Assembly (NCBI GenBank): GCA_035533095.1 | Contig: DATLUM010000106.1 | Span: 62,001-126,000, forward strand | From: Acidimicrobiales bacterium | Lineage (GTDB): Bacteria > Actinomycetota > Acidimicrobiia > Acidimicrobiales > Palsa-688 | DNA length: 64,000 nucleotides | Direction of reading: 5' to 3' | Shown here: positions 26,684-36,704 of the stretch, one piece after another | Numbering within the stretch: position 1 is the stretch's first letter | Layout of the letters: each line of letters opens with the position of its first letter | Made by a program: the position numbers and the translations under genes | Notes under the pieces: generated by a model | Database searches by the model: none | Told to the model about the DNA's origin: nothing | The model's input: the letters and a program-made list of their open reading frames with translations, nothing else

Positions 26684-28248
26684 ACCCCGGCGAGAGCCAC
26701 AGCCCCGAGGATCCCGGGCGTCGAACGCAATGCACCCACCACCGCGGCCGGCACTTCCTCCTCGAAGGAAAGGGCCATCATCGCAGTACCGCCCTCGGCA
26801 CTGCGTCCGAGCTTGAGGTCGACGATGTTGAGCCCGGCGCCGGCGATGATCGACGCGACGGCGGCGACCATGCCGACGCGATCATCGTTGTGCACGAGCA
26901 GCATCCAGGGCGACAGCGGAAGCTCCAGGTCGTGGTCGTCGATCATGACGACGCGGGGCTCCCCGACGGTGAACATGGTGCCGGCTACTGAGTGCTTGCC
27001 TCCTCGAAGAGTGATGAGGTTCGCGTAGGCGCCACCACCGCTGTGCCCGGACGTGGCGCGCACGGCCAACCCGCGTTCATCCGCCAGCCGGGGAGCATTG
27101 ACAAACGACACAGGCTCGTCGGAGCTGATCGAGAAGATTCCCTTCTGCACGGCGAGGGCAAGGATCCGGGTGTCCTCGTCTGCAAGTCCGCCGGCGAACT
27201 CGATGTCGAGAACCGCGGGAAGCTCGGTGACGATGCCGCCGAACATGCGCCCGAGTCTTTCTGCCAGCGGCATCCAGGGCTTGACCGCTTCGGGCACCTC
27301 GTTCGCCGCGATGTTCACGGCAAACGGCACGAAGTCGCCGGCGAGCGCGAGCTGTACCTGTTCCGCGATCGTCATCCCGGCCTTGTCCTGCGCTTCCCGG
27401 GTCGACGCGCCGAGGTGAGGCGTGACTACGACAGATTCGAGTTCGAACAACGGCGAGGAGGTGACGGGCTCGTGCTCGAACACGTCGAGGGCCGCGCCGG
27501 CGATCGTGCCTTCTGTGACGGCGGTGGCGAGGGCCTTCTCGTCGACGATCCCCCCGCGTGCGGTGTTGACGATTCGAAGCCCGGGCTTGGCGCGCGCGAG
27601 CACGTCGACTCCGATCAGGCCAGTCGTTTCCGGCGTCTTCGGCAGGTGGATGGTCAAGAAGTCGGCGACCGACACGACGTCCGCCAGAGACATCATCTCG
27701 ACACCCATGTGCTTCGCGCGCTCGGGACTGACATAGGGGTCGTACGCGACCAACCTCATCCCGAACGCGGCGGCGCGTTGCGCGACCAGAGCGCCGACCC
27801 TCCCGAGCCCTACGACACCGAGGACCTTGCCGTGCAACTCCACGCCCTCCCAGCGCGACCGCTCCCAACGACCGGCCGCCAGCGCGGCATGCGCCTGCGG
27901 CACATTGCGGGCCTGCGCGAGAAGCAAGGCCATCGTGTGCTCCGCGGCCGAAAGAACGTTGGACTGCGGAGCGTTGACCACGAGCACACCTTGCTTGGTG
28001 GCCGCGTCGACGTCGACGTTGTCCAGGCCGATCCCGGCCCGGCCGACCACCACCAGGTCACGGCCGGCGGCCAGGACCTCGGCGGTGACCTTGGTGGCGG
28101 AGCGGATGATCAGCGCCGCGGCTCCCGGCACGGCCGCCAACAGCTCGGACGCCGACAAGCCGACGGACACGTCGACCTCGTGGCCGGCAGCGCGCAGCAA
28201 CTCGAGGCCAGGCTCGGCGATCTCCTCGGTCACGAGAACTCTCGCCAT
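26680..28248 (-). CDS. serA: D-3-phosphoglycerate dehydrogenase
   Basis: This enzyme oxidises 3-phosphoglycerate to 3-phosphohydroxypyruvate, the first step of serine synthesis. Seen: 522 residues from ATG 28248; NAD motif VVGLGRVGALVAQ; catalytic Arg in NTARGGIVDE and His in TPHLGAST; then an allosteric intervening domain (about 320-450) and a C-terminal ACT domain (about 452-522) for serine feedback. This is the long mycobacterial-type SerA. The frame is open much further upstream but only this start fits. Two bases separate it from the aminotransferase stop upstream; serC lies divergently beyond. Confidence 0.95.
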   Translation of the reverse strand: MARVLVTEEIAEPGLELLRAAGHEVDVSVGLSASELLAAVPGAAALIIRSATKVTAEVLAAGRDLVVVGRAGIGLDNVDVDAATKQGVLVVNAPQSNVLSAAEHTMALLLAQARNVPQAHAALAAGRWERSRWEGVELHGKVLGVVGLGRVGALVAQRAAAFGMRLVAYDPYVSPERAKHMGVEMMSLADVVSVADFLTIHLPKTPETTGLIGVDVLARAKPGLRIVNTARGGIVDEKALATAVTEGTIAGAALDVFEHEPVTSSPLFELESVVVTPHLGASTREAQDKAGMTIAEQVQLALAGDFVPFAVNIAANEVPEAVKPWMPLAERLGRMFGGIVTELPAVLDIEFAGGLADEDTRILALAVQKGIFSISSDEPVSFVNAPRLADERGLAVRATSGHSGGGAYANLITLRGGKHSVAGTMFTVGEPRVVMIDDHDLELPLSPWMLLVHNDDRVGMVAAVASIIAGAGLNIVDLKLGRSAEGGTAMMALSFEEEVPAAVVGALRSTPGILGAVALAGV

Positions 28249-28250
28249 GC

Positions 28251-29444
28251 TCAGGCACCTACCAGCTTGGCGATCCGGGTGATGCCTTCCTCCAGGGCCG
28301 CGTCGGAGAGGGCGTACGAGAACCGGGCGTAGCCCGGAGCTCCGAAGGCCTCTCCAGGCACGAACGCGACCTTCGCCTCGTCCAGCACGAGCGCTGCGAG
28401 ATCCAGGGTCGTCGACGCGGTGCGCCCGGCGATGGGGCGGCCCAGAAGCCCTGTCATGTCGGGGAAGGCGTAGAACGCCCCCTCCGGCTCGGAGCATTCG
28501 ACACCCGGGATGTCGCGCAGCATCGACACGATCGTCCGCCGGCGCCGGTCGTACACGGCCCTCATCTCCGAGACGGCGGACAGGTCGCCCGACACGGCTG
28601 CGAGCGCCGCTCGCTGCGCGACGTTGCACACGTTGGAGGTGGCGTGCGACTGCAGGTTCGCAGCCGCTGCCACAACGTCGGGGGGTCCGATCAGCCAGCC
28701 GACGCGCCAACCGGTCATGGCGTACGTCTTCGCCACGCCGTTGATGACCACGCAGGTGTCCGCGAGCTCGGGCACCACTACCGGCATGGAGCTGAACCGG
28801 GCATCGCCGTACACCAGGTGCTCGTAGATCTCGTCGGTGACGACCCATACCCCGTGCTCCAACGCCCAACGACCGATCGCCTCGACCTCCTCGCGCGGGT
28901 ACACAGCTCCGGTCGGGTTCGACGGCGAGACGAAGAGCAGCACCTTGGTGCGGTCCGTCCGTGCAGCTTCGAGCTGATCGACCGAAACCCTGAAGCCCGA
29001 TTCGCCCGTCGTCGGTATCTCCACCGCCTTCCCGCCGGCCAGGCCGATCACCTCGGGGTACGTGGTCCAGTAGGGGGCCAGCAGGAGAACTTCGTCGCCG
29101 GGGTCGAGGAGCGTGGCGAACGCCTCCTCCACCGCCTGCTTGCCGCCATTGGTCACGAGCACCTGCGAACCCGATACCCGCAAACCGGAGTCTCTCGACG
29201 TCTTCGATGCGATCGCATCCTTGAGCTCGGGGAGCCCGGCTGCCGGGGTGTACTTGTGGTTGCGAGGGTCGCGGCACGCCGCCACCGCGGCTTCGACAAT
29301 GTGCTCCGGCGTGGGGAAGTCCGGCTCGCCGGCGCCGAAGCCGATCACGTCCTCCCCGGCGGCCTTGAGGGCCTTGGCCTTGGCGTCGATTGCGAGGGTC
29401 GCGGATTCGGCGACTGCTGATATGCGCTGTGAGATGCGGGCCAT
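28251..29444 (-). CDS. Class I/II pyridoxal-phosphate aminotransferase (aspartate aminotransferase-like)
   Basis: Fold-type I aminotransferase, probably aspartate/2-oxoglutarate. Seen: 397 residues, [13 protein letters not shown] (substrate loop), [11 protein letters not shown], and the PLP lysine in [15 protein letters not shown], typical of the AspC Ib subgroup. ATG 29444 is preferred; a GTG at 29462 would overlap the region of the divergent serC start at 29464. It lies directly before serA in the same operon, so glutamate/aspartate supply for serine synthesis is a natural link. A dedicated aromatic or branched-chain role cannot be excluded. Confidence 0.88.
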   Translation of the reverse strand: MARISQRISAVAESATLAIDAKAKALKAAGEDVIGFGAGEPDFPTPEHIVEAAVAACRDPRNHKYTPAAGLPELKDAIASKTSRDSGLRVSGSQVLVTNGGKQAVEEAFATLLDPGDEVLLLAPYWTTYPEVIGLAGGKAVEIPTTGESGFRVSVDQLEAARTDRTKVLLFVSPSNPTGAVYPREEVEAIGRWALEHGVWVVTDEIYEHLVYGDARFSSMPVVVPELADTCVVINGVAKTYAMTGWRVGWLIGPPDVVAAAANLQSHATSNVCNVAQRAALAAVSGDLSAVSEMRAVYDRRRRTIVSMLRDIPGVECSEPEGAFYAFPDMTGLLGRPIAGRTASTTLDLAALVLDEAKVAFVPGEAFGAPGYARFSYALSDAALEEGITRIAKLVGA

Positions 29445-29463
29445 CGCCTGCAATAGTTTCACA

Positions 29464-30612
29464 GTGACCACCCCCACTCCGCCGAATTCGGGCACGACCG
29501 ACGTCCGCATACCCGCCGACCTGCTGCCCTCCGACGGGCGATTCGGGTCCGGCCCGTCCAAAGTCCGGCGGGAGGCCGTCGAAGCGCTGCGGGCGGCCGG
29601 TACCAGCCTGCTCGGGACCAGCCACCGGCAAGCCGCAGTGCGGTCCCTGGTGGGACGTGTACGGAAGGGGCTCGCCGACTTGTGGGAGCTGCCAGAGGAC
29701 TACGAGGTGGTCCTGGGCAACGGCGGAACCACGACGTTCTGGGACGTGGCCACGTTCGGGCTGATCGAGAACCACAGCCAGCATCTGACCTTCGGGGAGT
29801 TCTCCTCGAAGTTCGCCCAGGCGGTGGCAGCAGCGCCGCACCTGGGCGACCCCCAGATCATCTCCAGCCCTCCGGGGACGCACCCGGAGGCCGAAGGCGC
29901 CGCCGGGGTGGATTTCTACGCTCTCACCCACAACGAGACGTCCACCGGTGTGATGATGACCCTGCGCCGCCCAGAGGGTGTCGACCTAGGCGCTCTTGTG
30001 GCGGTCGACGCAACTTCGGGGGCCGGCGGGCTCCGCTTCGACCCGCGCGAGACCGACGTCTACTACTTCGCCCCGCAGAAGGGTTTCGCGTCCGACGGGG
30101 GCCTGTGGGTTGCCGTCCTTTCACCCGCTGCGATCGAGCGGTCGAAGCGCATACAAGAATCAGGGCGCTGGGCGCCGGCGTCGCTGGACATCAACATCGC
30201 GATCGAACAGAGCCGTCTCGACCAGACCTACAACACGCCGGCGGTGGCGACGCTCGTCATGTTCGCCCACCAGCTCGAGTGGATCCTGGCCGGCGGCGGA
30301 ATGGATTTCTCCGCGGGCCGTTCGGAGCGGTCGGCACGCACGCTGTACGGCTGGGCTGAGCAGACCGGATACACGACACCATTCGTCGCCAAGCCCGACG
30401 AGCGCAGCAATGTCGTGGCCACGATCGACTTCGACGAGAGCATCGACGCGGCGGCGGTGGCAAGGATCCTGAGGGCGAACGGCATCCTCGACACCGAGCC
30501 CTACAGGAAGCTGGGGCGGAACCAGCTACGGATAGCCATGTTTCCCGCCATCGATCCCGAAGACATCGAGGCGCTCACCCGCTGCATGGAGTACGTGGTG
30601 GAGCGCCTCTGA
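29464..30612 (+). CDS. serC: Phosphoserine aminotransferase
   Basis: This enzyme transfers the amino group of glutamate to 3-phosphohydroxypyruvate. Seen: 382 residues, [35 protein letters not shown], and the PLP lysine in [14 protein letters not shown]. The pattern matches the mycobacterial-type SerC and not the E. coli type. The GTG at 29464 is only 19 bases from the divergent aminotransferase start, so serC and the serA operon share a tiny control region. The longer open frame from 29113 is antisense to the aminotransferase gene and rejected. Confidence 0.93.
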   Translation: MTTPTPPNSGTTDVRIPADLLPSDGRFGSGPSKVRREAVEALRAAGTSLLGTSHRQAAVRSLVGRVRKGLADLWELPEDYEVVLGNGGTTTFWDVATFGLIENHSQHLTFGEFSSKFAQAVAAAPHLGDPQIISSPPGTHPEAEGAAGVDFYALTHNETSTGVMMTLRRPEGVDLGALVAVDATSGAGGLRFDPRETDVYYFAPQKGFASDGGLWVAVLSPAAIERSKRIQESGRWAPASLDINIAIEQSRLDQTYNTPAVATLVMFAHQLEWILAGGGMDFSAGRSERSARTLYGWAEQTGYTTPFVAKPDERSNVVATIDFDESIDAAAVARILRANGILDTEPYRKLGRNQLRIAMFPAIDPEDIEALTRCMEYVVERL

Positions 30613-30624
30613 GGGTCCTGACCC

Positions 30625-31848
30625 TTGTTGTACTGGAAAAGACGGATCGGTTGCGTGGGCAGGGCCGCTCTCGGTGGTTATCCTCGTCTGATCGCCGGTC
30701 GAGGAATCGCTGCCGCCCTGGCGTCGCTAGCAGCCGCAGTGGCGGTGTTGCTCGGGGCCTCCCCAGCGGGTGCTACGTCATCCGCGCCTTCGACGGCCGC
30801 GCCCGGGCCCCCGCCCGCGAAGGCGGAGCTGCTCGCCGACCTCGACACCGGTCGCGTGCTGGTCGCCCAGAACGCCCACACCCCCCTCCCGCCGGCAAGC
30901 CTCACCAAGCTCCTCACCGCGGTAGTCGCGGCGGACTGGGTCCCCTCCGGCACTCAGGTCCCTGTGAGCGCGCGCGCCGAGAACGTCTCGCCCGACAAGC
31001 TCGGCATGAAGGCGGGCCAGGTCTGGCCCCTCGACATCACCATGCACGCGCTGTTGATCTCGTCCTCCAACGACGCCGCCTACGCCCTGGCCGAGCTCGT
31101 CTCGGGCTCGATCGAGAAGTTCGCCGGCACGATGGAGGACGCAGGTCGGCAGATGGGCATGCAGGATCATCCCGTACTCCGTGATCCCGCCGGCCTCGAC
31201 GGAAGCGAGGGTGCAGGCGGCGGGAACCTGTTGAGCGCGTGGGACATCGCCATCGCCGCGCGGGACCTGATGGCGAACCCGTACCTGGCGGGCATCGTGG
31301 CGGAGAAGTCATTTCGCTTCACGGGCCCCGATGGGATCGTGTACGAGATCGCAAGCCACAACCGGGCCTTCCTCAACAGCTACCCGGGCGCGGTCGGCGT
31401 CAAGACCGGCTACACGGACCCAGCTGGTGTGTGCGTCGCCGCCGAGGCGGTGCGCGGCGGTCGGCACATGCTCGCCGTCGTCATGAACGGCGAGTTCCCC
31501 GACAAGACCGCCGAGATGCTCCTCGACCAGGGCTTCGCGACGGCACCGGGATCCGAGCCGGCGCAGGGTCCCATGTTGCCGCCGGTGCTGGAGCCGCACC
31601 CGCCGGCGCCCGTGGCCAAGCACGACCCCGCCCGCGGCGGTTCGCGTACGCAGCCGACGCCCGGCACCGCCGCCAGCGGCACCGACCAGCTCGCCTCGAT
31701 CGGTGCGACCAAGAAGTCGCAACCGCTGATGCCGCCCGTCCTAGCGGCTGCCAGCATCGCGACACTCATCGCGTGCGCCTGGACGCTCGCATCGCGTGGC
31801 CGGCGGCGGCAGCGTTCGATGGGAGTGCACTACCGCCGCAAGCAGTGA
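30625..31848 (+). CDS. Membrane-anchored D-alanyl-D-alanine carboxypeptidase (PBP5/6-like)
   Basis: This enzyme trims the terminal D-Ala of peptidoglycan stem peptides, outside the membrane. Seen: a signal region (hydrophobic about 25-50 ending ASPAGATS), S-x-x-K in ASLTKLL, S-x-N in SSSNDAA and KTG in VKTGYTDPAG, then a Pro/Ala/Gly-rich linker and a C-terminal transmembrane helix (LAAASIATLIACAWTLA) with a basic tail. It lacks the full PBP5 beta domain. The TTG at 30625 has GAGGG about 9 bases upstream; a later start before the signal peptide is possible. It is 12 bases after serC. Confidence 0.9.
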   Translation: MLYWKRRIGCVGRAALGGYPRLIAGRGIAAALASLAAAVAVLLGASPAGATSSAPSTAAPGPPPAKAELLADLDTGRVLVAQNAHTPLPPASLTKLLTAVVAADWVPSGTQVPVSARAENVSPDKLGMKAGQVWPLDITMHALLISSSNDAAYALAELVSGSIEKFAGTMEDAGRQMGMQDHPVLRDPAGLDGSEGAGGGNLLSAWDIAIAARDLMANPYLAGIVAEKSFRFTGPDGIVYEIASHNRAFLNSYPGAVGVKTGYTDPAGVCVAAEAVRGGRHMLAVVMNGEFPDKTAEMLLDQGFATAPGSEPAQGPMLPPVLEPHPPAPVAKHDPARGGSRTQPTPGTAASGTDQLASIGATKKSQPLMPPVLAAASIATLIACAWTLASRGRRRQRSMGVHYRRKQ

Positions 31849-31861
31849 ACGCTTCTGCCGG

Positions 31862-32890
31862 CTATCCGCCGCTTACGTCTTGCGGACGCTGAGACCCGGC
31901 GCTGATGAACGGCATCATCGCCCGCAATTCCGCACCGACCTTCTCGATCGGGTGGGCACGGCCCTCCTCCTGGAGTTGGCGGTAGCGGGGGCGCCCGGCC
32001 TTGTTCTCCGCGATCCATTCCTCGGCGAAACGACCGGTCTGGATCTCCTCCAGGATCTTCTTCATCTCGTCACGTACGGCCGAGTTGATCACCCGAGGGC
32101 CTCGCGTGAGATCGCCGTACTCCGCTGTGTCCGAGATCGAGTAGCGCATGCCGGCGATCCCGTGCTCGTACATGAGGTCGACGATGAGCTTCACCTCGTG
32201 CAGGCATTCGAAATAAGCGGACTCGGGCTGGTAGCCGGCGTCGACAAGAGTCTCGAAACCGGCCTGGATCAGAGAGGTGAGGCCGCCGCAGAGCACGACC
32301 TGTTCGCCGAACAGGTCGGTCTCGGTCTCCTCGGCGAACGTGGTCTCGAGCACGCCGGCGCGCGTAGCGCCGATCGCGTCCGCGTAGGAAAGAGCGAGAT
32401 CCCGGGCTTTTCCCGTGGCGTCCTGCGCCACGGCGATCAGCGCCGGCACCCCGCCCCCGCCTTCGTAGGTGCGCCGCACCAGGTGGCCGGGACCCTTCGG
32501 GGCGACCATCGCGACATCGACGCGTTCGGGCGCGCTGATGAGTCCGAAGCGCACGTTGAAGCCGTGCGCGAAGAGGATGGCGTCACCGGCTTTGAGGTTG
32601 GGTTCGATGTCGGCTTTGTAGATCGCCTGCATCTCGGTGTCCGGCGCGAGCATCATGATCACGTCGGCCTCGCGTGCGGCCTCGGCGATCGAGACGACCC
32701 GGAGCCCGGCGGCCTCGGCCTTCGCCTTGGACGACGAGCCCTCTCGCAAGGCCACCCGGACGTCGATACCCGAGTCGCGCAGGTTCAACGCGTGGGCGTG
32801 GCCCTGTGAGCCGTAACCGATGATCGCCACCTTGCGGCCGGCGATGATGCCGGAGTCGGCGTCCTTCTCGTAGTAGACCGTCGCTGCCAT
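31862..32890 (-). CDS. ilvC: Ketol-acid reductoisomerase
   Basis: This enzyme turns acetolactate or acetohydroxybutyrate into dihydroxy acids with Mg2+ and NADPH, second step of Ile/Val synthesis. Seen: class I form, 342 residues from ATG 32890, NADPH motif [17 protein letters not shown], and the metal-binding helices of the C-terminal knotted domain ([34 protein letters not shown]). It is the last gene of ilvBNC, 4 bases after ilvN. Confidence 0.96.
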   Translation of the reverse strand: MAATVYYEKDADSGIIAGRKVAIIGYGSQGHAHALNLRDSGIDVRVALREGSSSKAKAEAAGLRVVSIAEAAREADVIMMLAPDTEMQAIYKADIEPNLKAGDAILFAHGFNVRFGLISAPERVDVAMVAPKGPGHLVRRTYEGGGGVPALIAVAQDATGKARDLALSYADAIGATRAGVLETTFAEETETDLFGEQVVLCGGLTSLIQAGFETLVDAGYQPESAYFECLHEVKLIVDLMYEHGIAGMRYSISDTAEYGDLTRGPRVINSAVRDEMKKILEEIQTGRFAEEWIAENKAGRPRYRQLQEEGRAHPIEKVGAELRAMMPFISAGSQRPQDVSGG

Positions 32891-32894
32891 TTGT

Positions 32895-33428
32895 CTAGCT
32901 TGCCTTTCCGGTGAGACGCAGGCGAGGGGGCGCCTGGCGGTCGAGCTTGGGCAGCGCCACACGGCCGGTGCGCTGCAGTTCTGTGATCCCGTAGGGTCGC
33001 ATGAGTTCCTCGAAGTCGTCGAGTCTGTCAGGCTCGCCGGCGAGCATCACGGTGAGGGCGTCCGGCCCGACGTCGACGATCCTGCCCTCGAACACGCCGA
33101 CGAGCTCGATGACCGAGCTGCGCTGGTCGGACCCCGCCGCGAGCGTGGCCATGAGCAGTTCACGCTCGACCGCTTCCGAGGGGTGGAGCTCCGTGATCTT
33201 CACGACGTTGACGAGCTTGAACAGCTGCTTGGTGATCTGCTCGACGGAGGTCTCCTCCACGTCGATGACGATGTTGATGCGGCTGAAGCGTTCGTCGTCC
33301 GAGGGGGCGACGGCGAGCGAGATGATGTTGAAGCCACGGCGTGCGAACAGCCCGCTGACACGGGCGAGCACGCCGGACCTGTTCTCGACGAGCACAGAGA
33401 GGGTCTGGTGGGTGGGGCTGACTGCCAT
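32895..33428 (-). CDS. ilvN: Acetolactate synthase, small (regulatory) subunit
   Basis: The valine-sensing partner of IlvB. Seen: 177 residues; N-terminal ACT domain ([23 protein letters not shown] is the family start; key residues Asn16, Gly19) and a C-terminal ALS-ss domain ([16 protein letters not shown]...[10 protein letters not shown]). The ATG at 33428 shares its A with the ilvB TAA stop (TAATG), so the subunits are translationally coupled. The larger frame that contains it is antisense or out of frame with ilvB and is rejected. Confidence 0.95.
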   Translation of the reverse strand: MAVSPTHQTLSVLVENRSGVLARVSGLFARRGFNIISLAVAPSDDERFSRINIVIDVEETSVEQITKQLFKLVNVVKITELHPSEAVERELLMATLAAGSDQRSSVIELVGVFEGRIVDVGPDALTVMLAGEPDRLDDFEELMRPYGITELQRTGRVALPKLDRQAPPRLRLTGKAS

Positions 33429-35164
33429 TACTGGACCACTCTTTCTCCGCCTGGCTTCTGGGACGGGTGCACGACGAGGTCGTCGTTGGAGAACCCTGCG
33501 GGCACCATGGGGAAGACCTTCTCCCTGGAGTCGGTGCGGAAGTCGATGACGACCGGGCGGTCGTCGATCGAGTTCGCCTTCTCGATCACAGGCTGGACCT
33601 CCTCCGGCGACTCGACGCGGAATGCGGCGCAGCCCATCGCCTCGGCCCACTTGACGTAGTCCGGCAGGTCCGGCGAGAGGTACACCTCGCTGTAGCGCTC
33701 CTCGTAGAACATCTCCTGCCACTGGCGGACCATCCCCAGATACGCGTTGTTGAGGATGGCCACCTTGACGGGGATCCTCTCGCTCGCGGCGGTGACGAGC
33801 TCCTGCGCGGTCATCTGGAAGCATCCGTCGCCGTCGACCGCCCACACGGTGCGGTCCGGGCGGCCGACCTTCGCGCCGATTGCGGCCGGGACGGAGAAGC
33901 CCATGGTCCCCAGCCCGCCCGAGTTGACCCACGTGTAGGGCTCGGTGAACCGCCAGTACTGGCTGGCCCACATCTGGTGCTGGCCGACACCGGAGACGAG
34001 GATCGTGCCTTCCGGAGCGCAGTCGCGTAGTTGCTCCATGACGTACTGCGGCTTCAGGGCGTCCCCGGGCACGTGGGGGTCGTAGTACAACGGGAAACGT
34101 TCCTGCCAACCCGAGATCCGGCTGCGCCATTCCTCGCGGTCGGCCTGGTCCCGACCCTCCAGGGCCCGCACGATTTCGGTTATGACCTGCCTGCAGTCCC
34201 CCACGATCGGAACATCGGGCCTGCGGATCTTGCCGAGCTCCGCCGGGTCGATGTCGACGTGCACGACCTTGGCTTCGGGGGCGAAAGACGTCACCTTGCC
34301 GGTCACCCGGTCGTCGAAGCGCGTGCCGAGAGCTATCAGCAGGTCCGACTTCTGCATCGCGGTGACGGCCGTGTAGTTGCCGTGCATACCGGGCATGCCG
34401 AGGCACAGCGGATGGTCGTCGGGGAACGCACCGCGGGCCATGAGCGTCGTGACCACGGGGATGCCGGTCCGCTCGGCCAGCTCGCGCAACGCACCGGCCG
34501 CTCGGGACCTCAGGATCCCCCCGCCGGCGTAGATGACGGGCCGCCGGGACTCGCTGATCAGGCGGGCGGCCTCCTTGATCATCTTCGGGTGACCCTTCAG
34601 CGTGGGTTTGTATCCCGGCAGGGAAGCCGCGAGGTCCTCGTCGCTGGGCCAGTGCCAGGTGATGTCCGCCTGGAGGACGTCTTTGGGGACGTCGAGCAGA
34701 ACGGGGCCGGGTCGGCCGGTGGTGGCCAGGTGGAACGCCTGGCGCACCATGAGCGGGATCTCGTCGGGGTCCATGATCAGCTCGTTGTGCTTGGTGACCG
34801 AGCGGGTGATCCCGACGGTGTCGCACTCCTGAAAGCCGTCCGTCCCGATGACCGGCCGGCTCACCTGCCCGGTGATGGCGACCATCGGGACCGAGTCCAT
34901 GTAGGCGTCGCAGAGCGGGGTGACCAGGTTGGTCGCAGCCGGGCCGCTGGTCACCATGGCCACGCCGGGGCGGCCCGTGACGTGGGCGTAACCCTCGGCC
35001 ATGTGACCGGCCCCCTGCTCGTGACGGACCAGGATGTGGCGGATCGGCGAGTCCAGGATCGGGTCGTAGGCAGGGAGGATGCAGCCGCCAGGCAGCCCGA
35101 ATACGACCTCGACCTGTTCCATCTCGAGGCTCTTGATCAGGGCTTGTGCTCCGGTCATCTTCAT
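33428..35164 (-). CDS. ilvB: Acetolactate synthase, large (catalytic) subunit
   Basis: This thiamine-diphosphate enzyme condenses two pyruvates (or pyruvate and 2-ketobutyrate), the first step of branched-chain amino-acid synthesis. Seen: 578 residues from ATG 35164; [13 protein letters not shown] with [14 protein letters not shown] (catalytic Glu), [13 protein letters not shown], and the ThDP/Mg motif beginning [13 protein letters not shown] and ending [10 protein letters not shown]. The true start lies 60 bases after a terminator-like hairpin and a short leader peptide, so expression is probably attenuated by branched-chain aminoacyl-tRNA levels. Confidence 0.95.
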   Translation of the reverse strand: MKMTGAQALIKSLEMEQVEVVFGLPGGCILPAYDPILDSPIRHILVRHEQGAGHMAEGYAHVTGRPGVAMVTSGPAATNLVTPLCDAYMDSVPMVAITGQVSRPVIGTDGFQECDTVGITRSVTKHNELIMDPDEIPLMVRQAFHLATTGRPGPVLLDVPKDVLQADITWHWPSDEDLAASLPGYKPTLKGHPKMIKEAARLISESRRPVIYAGGGILRSRAAGALRELAERTGIPVVTTLMARGAFPDDHPLCLGMPGMHGNYTAVTAMQKSDLLIALGTRFDDRVTGKVTSFAPEAKVVHVDIDPAELGKIRRPDVPIVGDCRQVITEIVRALEGRDQADREEWRSRISGWQERFPLYYDPHVPGDALKPQYVMEQLRDCAPEGTILVSGVGQHQMWASQYWRFTEPYTWVNSGGLGTMGFSVPAAIGAKVGRPDRTVWAVDGDGCFQMTAQELVTAASERIPVKVAILNNAYLGMVRQWQEMFYEERYSEVYLSPDLPDYVKWAEAMGCAAFRVESPEEVQPVIEKANSIDDRPVVIDFRTDSREKVFPMVPAGFSNDDLVVHPSQKPGGERVVQ

Positions 35165-35223
35165 GGGGTTTCTCCGTGTATCGGGCTCTTGGCGGCGGGT
35201 TGCGTTCGGTTCCGGAAAATGAA

Positions 35224-35247
35224 ACGACCTCCCGTCTGGGAGGTCGT
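35224..35247 (-). terminator. ilvB attenuator terminator hairpin
   Basis: Ten-base perfect stem ACGACCTCCC / GGGAGGTCGT (35224-35233, 35238-35247) with loop GTCT. In the minus-strand transcript it is followed by UUCAUUUUCC, a U-rich tail. It lies between the leader peptide and ilvB, the classic position of an attenuator. Confidence 0.85.
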
Positions 35248-35250
35248 CAA

Positions 35251-35274
35251 CGCACACGCAGGTTTGCGTGTGCG
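35251..35274 (-). promoter_or_regulatory. ilvB leader hairpin upstream of the attenuator
   Basis: Perfect 10-base stem CGCACACGCA / TGCGTGTGCG (35251-35260, 35265-35274) with a 4-base loop. It starts immediately after the leader peptide stop in the transcript. It would act as the pause or 1:2 structure. I could not see by eye a strong alternative (antiterminator) pairing with the terminator arm. Confidence 0.75.
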
Positions 35275-35310
35275 TCAGGTGATGAGTACGAGAACGAGCT
35301 TGTTGCTCAC
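35275..35310 (-). CDS. ilv leader peptide, [11 protein letters not shown]
   Basis: An 11-codon reading frame with GTG start (35310) and TGA stop (35275-35277). Codons 5-10 are Leu-Val-Leu-Val-Leu-Ile, the three end products of the ilvBNC pathway and nothing else. It is followed by two hairpins and ilvB. This is what ribosome-mediated attenuation requires: a ribosome stalled for Leu/Val/Ile tRNA would change the downstream fold. No Shine-Dalgarno is visible, and the predicted transcription start falls at the GTG, so it is probably leaderless. Too short for normal gene callers. Confidence 0.85.
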   Translation of the reverse strand: MSNKLVLVLIT

Positions 35311-35317
35311 GCCGCCA

Positions 35318-35346
35318 AGTGTCGCACAGCCGACCGGAGGGTGCAA
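35318..35346 (-). promoter_or_regulatory. Predicted ilvB leader promoter
   Basis: On the minus strand, TTGCAC (35346-35341), a 17-base spacer and GACACT (35323-35318). The next 7 bases lead to the leader GTG at 35310, so the transcript would start at or within a base of it. The -10 match is modest (3 of 6). Confidence 0.45.
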
Positions 35347-35375
35347 TCCGGAGCCTCGACGCCGGCGAAGGTACG

Positions 35376-36704
35376 GTGTGGCCCGTGCCCCGCCGAGCCT
35401 CCCAGCCAGTCGGGGCGGCGACTGGCGCCGCCCGATCGATCCTCCCACTGGCTTTGACCGCGAACGCGATCCGTCCCGTTTCGCGGACCGGGCCGATCGG
35501 GGCTTGGGCGTTCTGGCCCGGTTGGCACGTGTCCGAACTTCCTCTGGCCACTCTCGCCGTGCAACTCGCCGGGACGGGCCGATTCGTGCGGCGCCGAGGC
35601 TGGCGGACACCCGCGGGGAGTACGCGGCTCCTCGCTCAAGCCGCTTCCGCCGCGGGGCTGATCGCGCTGCAGCAGAGCGCGGCCGACTCCGGCCGCGTCC
35701 TCGAAGAGGCCCTCGACCACGGCCTCGGCACCGGCTACCGCAAGCACGCCGAAGAGGCCGGGATCGCCCCGCCCGAGCATCCCGCCGTCGGCGCATGGGG
35801 CGTCATGCCCACCTACATCGCCAGACGATCACGGCTTCGCGCCTCCGGGATCAATTACGGGCCAGCCGGCAAGCGGAACCTCCTCGACATCTGGGCCCGC
35901 GAGGACCTGCCCGCCGACGGCAAAGCGCCGGTGCTGATCCAGGTCCCAGGCGGGGCGTGGGTGAGCGGGGAGACGCGCTGGCAGGCGTACCCCCTGATGG
36001 ACCGGCTCATCGAAGCCGGCTGGGTGTGCGTTCCGATCAACTACCGCCTGAGCCCGCGGGCGACCTGGCCGGATCACATCATCGACGTCAAGCGCGCCAT
36101 CGGCTGGATCAAGGCCAACATCGGGCGGTACGGCGGTGATCCGGATTTCGTCGCCATCACTGGGGGTTCCGCAGGCGGCCACCTCTCCTCACTGGCGGCG
36201 ATGTCCGCGAACGCCCCCGAGTTCCAGCCCGATTTCGAGGAGGCCGACACCTCGGTCCAGGCCGCCGTGCCGTTCTACGGGGTCTACGACCTCGCCGATT
36301 GGGACGACAAGGGCGGACCGCCGCGGACCATCCGGTTCGTGGAGAGGGTGCTGTTGAAGTCGCGGCTCGCCAGTGATCCCGAGCGATGGCGGCTCGCCTC
36401 GCCGATCGGCTGGGTCAGCGAGGCGGCTCCCCCGACGATGCTGATACACGGCACCAACGACTCCCTCGTGCCCGTCGAAAGCGCGCGCCGGATGGCACGG
36501 GCCCTCCGGGAGAGATCACGCCAACCCGTCGTCTACGCAGAGCTTCCGCACGCCCAGCACGCCTTCGACATCTACGCCTCGCTGCGCACCCGGCACACGG
36601 TCCGGGCCGTGGAGCGATTCCTGGCCTACGTTCGGGCGACGGCTCAAGCCCCGCCGGCCGCCACCAGCAGCTCGTCGAAGGACACCCTGAGCGCGTCGGC
36701 GTAG
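35376..36704 (+). CDS. HSL-type lipase/esterase (alpha/beta hydrolase)
   Basis: A carboxylester hydrolase of the hormone-sensitive-lipase/BD-FAE type. Seen: a long N-terminal region (about 1-150) with weak hydrophobic segments, then the oxyanion motif [28 protein letters not shown], nucleophile [16 protein letters not shown] (Asp) and AQHAFD (His). Length is 442 residues from GTG 35376, which has GAAGG upstream. It is divergent from ilvB and its last 61 bases overlap the 3' end of the convergent wax-ester synthase gene. Together they suggest storage-lipid or ester turnover, which is inference. Confidence 0.85.
   Translation: MWPVPRRASQPVGAATGAARSILPLALTANAIRPVSRTGPIGAWAFWPGWHVSELPLATLAVQLAGTGRFVRRRGWRTPAGSTRLLAQAASAAGLIALQQSAADSGRVLEEALDHGLGTGYRKHAEEAGIAPPEHPAVGAWGVMPTYIARRSRLRASGINYGPAGKRNLLDIWAREDLPADGKAPVLIQVPGGAWVSGETRWQAYPLMDRLIEAGWVCVPINYRLSPRATWPDHIIDVKRAIGWIKANIGRYGGDPDFVAITGGSAGGHLSSLAAMSANAPEFQPDFEEADTSVQAAVPFYGVYDLADWDDKGGPPRTIRFVERVLLKSRLASDPERWRLASPIGWVSEAAPPTMLIHGTNDSLVPVESARRMARALRERSRQPVVYAELPHAQHAFDIYASLRTRHTVRAVERFLAYVRATAQAPPAATSSSSKDTLSASA

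Noticed and set aside
26680-29931. Single 1083-codon minus-strand gene
   Set aside because: Only the last 522 codons are SerA; the upstream part is out of frame with the aminotransferase gene, whose own frame has all PLP motifs.
34031-36139. 702-codon plus-strand open frame from ilvB into the esterase gene
   Set aside because: It is antisense to ilvB and out of frame with the esterase; it also runs across the attenuator.
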